Assembly (NCBI GenBank): GCA_938021455.1
Contig: CALIGP010000193.1
Span: 1 to 12,960 of the forward strand
Direction: 5' to 3'
Length of the DNA: 12,960 nucleotides
Source of the DNA: an uncultured Lewinella sp.
GTDB taxonomy: Bacteria; Bacteroidota; Bacteroidia; Chitinophagales; Saprospiraceae
This document shows positions 8,592 through 12,960 of the stretch, one piece after another. The translations under genes were made by a program, and so were the position numbers. The notes beneath the pieces are model-generated. The model saw only the letters and a list, made by a program, of their open reading frames with translations, searched no databases and was not told the DNA's origin. Position 1 is the first letter of the stretch. Each line of letters opens with the position of its first letter.

Positions 8592-10310
8592 CGTTACCCG
8601 GTAATCACCGGCAGCAAGGTCAGCGAGGTCTTCCGTTGTAGCGCCGTTACTCCAGGCGAAGGTATACGTACCGCTGCCGCCGCTGACCGTGAGGTCGATG
8701 GCTCAGCTTTCGGCTCCGTCACAACCGGCGTCAGTGATGACTTCGCTTACTTCCAGGTTGCCGTCGTTGCCTACAGTATAGGTTTCGCTGAACGTACAAC
8801 CGAGGCTGTCCGTCACCGTCACTTGGTAGTCACCGGCGGAAAGGCCGTCCAGGTCTTCCGTCTCCGCACCGTTGCTCCAGGCGAAGGTATACGTACCGCT
8901 GCCGCCGCTGACCGTGAGGTCGATGGCACCGCTTTCGGCTCCGTCGCAACCAGCGTCGGTGATGACTTCGCTTACTTCCAGGTTGCCGTCATTGCCTACG
9001 GTGTAGGTTTCGATGAATAAACAACCCAGGCTATTTGTAACGGTTACGGTGTAAGCGCCGGCCGTAAGGTCCGTCAAATCTTCGCTTTCTGCGCCGTTAC
9101 TCCAGACGAAAGAATTCGTCCCTCCGCCAAACACCACGGTTAGGTCAATAGCCCCGGTGGAGCTACCGTCACAACCTACGCTCGTTACCATCGCTTCAAC
9201 GGCAATACTATCCAATCTTTCTACCGTATAGGTCTCTTCGAAGCTACAGCCTGAGTTATCAGTTACGGTCACCCGGTAGTCGCCAGCAACCAGGTTCTCC
9301 AGGTCTTCGCTGGTAGCGCCGTTATCCCATTCATAGCTGTAGGGCTGTTCTCCGCCACTGACAGTCAGATCAATTACGCCAGCCTCAAAACCGCCAACAC
9401 AGCCAATGTCCGTTATTTCGGCCTCTACGGCCAGATTACCATTATCCCCTACTTCGTAGGTTTCCGTGAAGCTACATCCCAGGCTGTCCGTAATGACAAC
9501 TTCGTAGTTGCCAGCAATGAGGCCTTCAATGTCTTCCGTTGTAGCGCCGTTACTCCAGGCGAAGGTATACGTGCCGCTGCCGCCGCTGACCGTGAGGTCG
9601 ATGGCACCGCTCTCGGCTCCGTCGCAGCCGGCGTTAGTGATGACTTCGTTTACTTCAAGGTCGCTACCTTTTTCAACCTCGTAGGTTTCACTCAGGAAGC
9701 AGCCTGTTCTCAGATCCGTCACCGTTACGGTGTACTCTCCAACCATCAGGCCATCGATATCTTCCGTAGTCTCACCGGTACTCCATTCATAGCCGTAGAA
9801 CCCGCTATCACCGACAACCACCGTGAGGTCAATGCTACCATTATCGTTAGCACCACAGCCTGTATCCGTAATCTCTGCTGCCAGAGAGAGGTTCCCGGGG
9901 CTCCCGATGGAGTAGGTTTCCACGTCAGTACAGCCAGCAGCATCCGTAATGGTTACTTCGTAGTCACCAAAGACAAGGCCGTCAATATCTTCCGTAGCAG
10001 CACCATTGCTCCAAGAGAAAGAATAGTCGCCACTGCCTCCGGAAACCGTCAGGTCAATGGCTCCACTGGCGTCTCCTTCATTACAACCCGTATCCGTGAT
10101 ATCGGCCGTTACTTCCAGTCTTCCGTCATCGCCGACCGTAAAGTTTTCGCTGTACGTACAGCCTAAACTATCTGTCACTAAGACCAGGTATTCACCAGCC
10201 ATAAGGCCGTCAAGGTCCTGCGTCATAGCGCCGTTACTCCAGGCGTAGGTGTAGCTTCCGCTTCCACCGCTCACACTGAGATCGATGGCTCCATCATCAT
10301 CGCTGTTACA
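7818..10310 (-). repeat. Seven-unit super-repeat (period 1584-1587 bp); copies 10310-9402 and 8723-7818
   Basis: Units starting at 10310, 10085, 9857 and 9626 match those at 8723, 8501, 8273 and 8042. The last three pairs are each exactly 1584 bases apart and have the same unit lengths (228, 231, 225). Diagnostic shared features are the SPGNL/SPGNI linker and the VTxTDLRTxC motif with a two-residue expansion. A GDSGFY/TDTGFY variant also replaces the usual SGGSGxY. The units between (9401-8724) do not show clear one-to-one partners. Confidence 0.75.
8703..8705 (-). other. In-frame TGA interrupting the giant adhesin frame
   Basis: The codon falls in the head of the repeat unit starting at 8723, where sister units read AESGAIDL; here it reads AES-stop-AIDL and the frame carries on unbroken for 1,571 codons. 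The closest copies have GGT (8930-8928 and 9608-9606) or GGC (7574-7572) at this glycine, so TGA needs two base changes from these, or one from an unseen GGA. The same unit also has a unique Met in VTVMD (8588-8586) and is one residue shorter than its neighbours, so the unit looks either degraded or poorly sequenced. Confidence 0.9.
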
Positions 10311-12960
10311 TCCCGCATTGGTAATAACGGCCGCTACATCCAGGAAGCTATTATCACCAACCGTGTAAAGGCGAACCAAGCCGCAATCATTAGCATCCGT
10401 AACGGTGACAGAGTATTCTCCGGCCATCAGGTCATCAATCGCTGCGGAAGAGGCTCCATTGCTCCATGCGTAGACATAAGGAGCAGCACCGCCCGTTGCA
10501 TCAACGGTGATACTTCCTCCTCCTTCACAACTTACGGGCTCAATTCGGGAGGTCAGCTCGATTCCACTACCTCCGTTCACTTCGAAGGTTTCAACAAGCT
10601 CACAGCCATTACTATCCGTAATCGTCACGCGGTACGTCCCGGCGTAAATCTCCACTAAGTCGGCGGCGGTAGATCCGTTACTCCAAGCGTAGGCGTATCC
10701 CGCTGTGCCGCCTGAAACGGTCAGATCGATGCTGCCTTCAGGACCACACTCCGTACCATTTACCTGAGCCACAACGCTTAGTTCTGTTGGCTCAGACACC
10801 GTGGCGGTAGCCACGGAAACACAACCATTGGCGTCGGTAACGGTGACGGAGTACACTCCGGCCGTAAGTTCCACGACTACCTCATCTTCAACCCCGTTAT
10901 TCCATAGGTAAGTGTAGGGTGCTTCACCGCCACTGGCGACAACTTCAATGGCACCATCTCCAAAACCGTTGCAGCTCACGTCGGTAATCATCGTATTGGT
11001 TATCAACACACTTTCATCCGGCACGGTATACAAGCCAACGTAAGTACAGCCTTCTGCATCTGTGATGGTGACGGTGTAGTCACCAGCCGAAAGCGAATCA
11101 ATTGTAGACTCCATTCCACCATTACTCCACAGGTACGTGAATTCAGGTGTACCACCCTGAGGTGTCAGACTAATACTGCCGTCAAGGGAACAGCGGAAGG
11201 GTTCAATTTCGGCTGTCGGATCGATTCCTGATCCACCACCGACGGTGTAGGTTTCGATCGCTTCGCAGCCCGTTTCATCCGTCACCGTCACCCGGTAATC
11301 GCCGGCGGATACATCCGTCAGATCTTCTGTGATTTCACCATTACTCCAGGTATAGACATAGGTGCCAGAGCCTCCCATAACGGCCAGGTCAATCCGACCT
11401 CCACCATTACATTCCGCATCAAATATGCTGGCTAGCAGGGCGATCGCCGCAGGTTCATTGATGGTTGTGGCAGCAGTGGCTTCACAGCCGTTAACATCGG
11501 TAATGGTTACCGCATAGTCTCCGGCCAACAGCCCGGAACGAGCAGGGTCAGAGGAACCATCGGACCAAACGTAGGTATAAGGCTCCTGCCCACCAGCCAG
11601 GGCCAGTTGAATCGAACCATCTTCGGCACCGTTACAGCTGATGTCGGTCGCATTGGCTTCCGCAAAGAAGGTGTTGGTTCCTTCAACGGTGAAGGTTTCT
11701 TCCGTGCGACATTCATTCTCGTCCGTGATCGTTACGGTATAATCTCCAGGTTCCAGGTTATCCTGGTCTTCCGTCATTGCTCCATTACTCCAACTGAAGG
11801 TGTAGGGGGCAGTGCCACCAGTTACGGTCAGGTCAATCCCGCCACCAATATTGCAATTAGCCGGACTAATCAATGCACCTGCGGTGAGCGCCTCTGGTTC
11901 CAACACCTGACCAATCACCTCAACGGTACAGTCGTTAGCATCGGTTACCAGCAGCAAGTAAGTGCCCGCAGACAAATCACTGATATCTTCCGTATTCTGT
12001 CCGGTATCCCAGGCATACACGTAAGGAGGGGTGCCTCCGCTAATCGTTACGTCGATACTTCCATCATTCGCACCGGGGCAGCTCACATTCGTTTCTACAA
12101 CCATTGAGGAGAAGTTATCAGGAGCCGTCAATGTCGTTGAAGCCGTAGCAGAACAGCCCCGCTCGTCCGTCACCGTGACGGAGAAAACACCGCCACCAAG
12201 ACTGCTAATCGAGGTGGTGCTCTCACCCGTACTCCATAAATAGGTCAGTGTCCCCTGCCCACCCGTTACGGTGGCGACAACCGATCCATCAAAGCTATCC
12301 GCACAGCGTGGATCTTTAATCATTAGTTCAACGATCAGATCTTCACAATCTGTATCGTTTATAATGGCTACACATTCCTGTTCGCAACCATTCGCATCCA
12401 CCAGTAAAATTGAGTAAGTACCGGCAGCAAAATTGTCCAGAACAACAGACAAATCGGAGGTCGTCAGAGTTTCTGTTCCATTCACGAAGATGGTGTAAGG
12501 CGCAGCGCCGCCGCTCCAACTCAGGTCTAGCATACCATCCATGCCGCCCTGGGTCTGTACGTCAATACCGGTACAGCTAAGCTCAAAAGGTTCGAATTCG
12601 ATGATGAACGTTTCCACTAACTCACAACCGTTGGCGTCCGTAATGGTGACTGAATAGCTATCGGCCATCAAATTGGCTTGGTCTTCGTCATTAGAACCGT
12701 TACTCCAGACAAAAGTATAGTCTGGTGTACCGCCACTTATCGTCAGGTCAATGGCAGCTAAATCACTACAAGGAGCTTGTGTGATGACGGAAGAAGCAAC
12801 CAGTTCCGCCGGCTCACTGACCGTGCCGGAGGCCGTAGCCGTACAGCCATTCGCATCCGTAACCGTCACCGAGTAATCGCCCGCAGGCAGGTCTTCGCGG
12901 TTAGGGTTGGTAGAGCCGTCTTCCCATTCATAAGTGAAGGGATCAGCAGCACCCGTTACG
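8703..12960 (-). CDS. Giant SprB-repeat surface adhesin, N-terminal part (5' end outside window, ends at in-frame TGA)
   Basis: The frame is open from the right edge to a TGA at 8705-8703; no start is needed inside the window because it is open upstream of the GTG at 12869. It encodes about 1,419 residues made almost wholly of SprB-type repeats (Pfam SprB repeat family, Ig-like beta units known from Bacteroidota gliding adhesins). Each unit begins with Cys, then (D/E)GxIDLTVSGG, YxxxWSNG, EDLxxLxAGxYxVTVTD, a second Cys, and an ETYxVG linker. Units start at Cys codons near 12770, 12575, 12305, 12080, 11855, 11636, 11411, 11192, 10973, 10748, 10529, 10310, 10085, 9857, 9626, 9401, 9173, 8948 and 8723. 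Most are 73-77 residues; the unit at 12575 is 90 and the one at 12770 is 65. I find only two lysines and no histidine; the chain is strongly acidic. The two conserved Cys per unit could form a disulphide (inference). Beyond the TGA the same frame continues in the next entry, so this is probably one split gene. Role as an adhesin or cell-surface filament is inferred from the repeat family. Confidence 0.85.
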   Translation of the reverse strand, partial: VTGAADPFTYEWEDGSTNPNREDLPAGDYSVTVTDANGCTATASGTVSEPAELVASSVITQAPCSDLAAIDLTISGGTPDYTFVWSNGSNDEDQANLMADSYSVTITDANGCELVETFIIEFEPFELSCTGIDVQTQGGMDGMLDLSWSGGAAPYTIFVNGTETLTTSDLSVVLDNFAAGTYSILLVDANGCEQECVAIINDTDCEDLIVELMIKDPRCADSFDGSVVATVTGGQGTLTYLWSTGESTTSISSLGGGVFSVTVTDERGCSATASTTLTAPDNFSSMVVETNVSCPGANDGSIDVTISGGTPPYVYAWDTGQNTEDISDLSAGTYLLLVTDANDCTVEVIGQVLEPEALTAGALISPANCNIGGGIDLTVTGGTAPYTFSWSNGAMTEDQDNLEPGDYTVTITDENECRTEETFTVEGTNTFFAEANATDISCNGAEDGSIQLALAGGQEPYTYVWSDGSSDPARSGLLAGDYAVTITDVNGCEATAATTINEPAAIALLASIFDAECNGGGRIDLAVMGGSGTYVYTWSNGEITEDLTDVSAGDYRVTVTDETGCEAIETYTVGGGSGIDPTAEIEPFRCSLDGSISLTPQGGTPEFTYLWSNGGMESTIDSLSAGDYTVTITDAEGCTYVGLYTVPDESVLITNTMITDVSCNGFGDGAIEVVASGGEAPYTYLWNNGVEDEVVVELTAGVYSVTVTDANGCVSVATATVSEPTELSVVAQVNGTECGPEGSIDLTVSGGTAGYAYAWSNGSTAADLVEIYAGTYRVTITDSNGCELVETFEVNGGSGIELTSRIEPVSCEGGGSITVDATGGAAPYVYAWSNGASSAAIDDLMAGEYSVTVTDANDCGLVRLYTVGDNSFLDVAAVITNAGCNSDDDGAIDLSVSGGSGSYTYAWSNGAMTQDLDGLMAGEYLVLVTDSLGCTYSENFTVGDDGRLEVTADITDTGCNEGDASGAIDLTVSGGSGDYSFSWSNGAATEDIDGLVFGDYEVTITDAAGCTDVETYSIGSPGNLSLAAEITDTGCGANDNGSIDLTVVVGDSGFYGYEWSTGETTEDIDGLMVGEYTVTVTDLRTGCFLSETYEVEKGSDLEVNEVITNAGCDGAESGAIDLTVSGGSGTYTFAWSNGATTEDIEGLIAGNYEVVITDSLGCSFTETYEVGDNGNLAVEAEITDIGCVGGFEAGVIDLTVSGGEQPYSYEWDNGATSEDLENLVAGDYRVTVTDNSGCSFEETYTVERLDSIAVEAMVTSVGCDGSSTGAIDLTVVFGGGTNSFVWSNGAESEDLTDLTAGAYTVTVTNSLGCLFIETYTVGNDGNLEVSEVITDAGCDGAESGAIDLTVSGGSGTYTFAWSNGAETEDLDGLSAGDYQVTVTDSLGCTFSETYTVGNDGNLEVSEVITDAGCDGAES
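10311..11636 (-). repeat. Three-unit super-repeat, two copies of exactly 663 bp
   Basis: Copy 1 is 11636-10974 and copy 2 is 10973-10311. Both consist of units of 225, 219 and 219 bases in that order. The middle unit of each ends in GGSGI-x-x-T-x-x-IEP, and the third in a LYTV motif in place of ETYTV. The first unit of each has an INEP or SEP linker. The preceding units at 12080 (225 bases) and 11855 (219 bases) look like the first two members of an older copy. Confidence 0.8.

Larger units (their letters stand above)
6408..12960 (-). repeat. Tandem SprB-type protein repeats (about 28 units of about 225 bp)
   Basis: Successive unit-start Cys codons are spaced mostly 219, 225, 228 or 231 bases apart. 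The consensus is Cys, acidic/Gly, IDLTVSGG, Tyr-x-x-x-Trp-Ser-Asn-Gly, Glu-Asp-Leu, Ala-Gly-(D/N)-Tyr, VTVTD, Gly-Cys, ETYxVG. The end of the array is less regular: the unit at 6914 is 67 residues and the one at 6713 is 102, containing a stretch with extra Cys (CPGMETC). A further isolated SprB-like unit sits at 4961-4731, after the second repeat type. Confidence 0.92.

Noticed and set aside
8703..8705. TGA read as glycine (alternative genetic code) or as selenocysteine
   Set aside because: The codon is unique among thousands of GGN glycines in a T9SS-bearing Bacteroidota-type genome, and the position is a plain Gly in sister units; no selenocysteine-type context.
8235..9020. 261-codon plus-strand open frame with internal repeats
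   Set aside because: It is the antisense of the SprB array; its repetition mirrors the minus-strand units and it has no independent domain or start signal.
7500..9660. Direct DNA repeats as a possible CRISPR array
   Set aside because: The repeats are about 225 bases apart, in frame, and encode a known protein repeat family; there are no short uniform repeats with unique spacers.

Overview
The whole window is coding on the minus strand and uses one reading frame. That frame contains only two stop codons in 12,960 bases: a TGA at 8705-8703 and a TAA at 3986-3984. Cell-surface repeats, a type IX secretion (T9SS) sorting domain and a near-absence of Shine-Dalgarno signals point to a Bacteroidota genome. 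The roughly balanced base composition and the mix of SprB repeats with Fn3 and zincin-like proteins suggest a Saprospiria/Lewinella-type marine member. The phylum is well supported; the finer placement is inference.

Layout in transcription order (right to left). From 12960 to 3984 runs a giant surface protein whose start lies beyond the right edge. It is built from about 28 tandem SprB-type repeats of about 75 residues (12960-6408). These are followed by six repeats of a second, DGG-W type of about 80 residues (6407-4962), one more SprB-like unit, a Cys-containing PKD-like region, and a type A T9SS C-terminal sorting domain (about 4235-3987). An in-frame TGA in the nineteenth SprB unit splits this frame. 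The right part (12960-8703) would carry any signal peptide but has no sorting domain; the left part (8702-3984) has the sorting domain but no signal peptide. The two halves therefore make sense only as one protein, so the TGA is either a sequencing or assembly error in nearly identical repeats or a genuine disabling mutation.

Three bases after the TAA a second gene starts (3980 to beyond position 1). It encodes a secreted protein with a clear signal peptide, an N-terminal Bacteroidota-specific domain and six Fn3-like domains. Five of these carry a repeated four-cysteine pattern with CxxC. A helical segment follows, then a segment resembling the part of a zincin-like family that precedes its metal-binding motif. 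The window ends just before the expected active site.

The repeats show a hierarchy. An exact 663-base, three-unit super-repeat occurs twice at 11636-10311. A 1584-base, seven-unit period links 10310-9402 with 8723-7818. Some units are almost identical at the DNA level. The two genes are probably co-transcribed and translationally coupled, giving a T9SS-exported adhesin or stalk protein and a secreted Fn3 partner. That functional link is inference from position.
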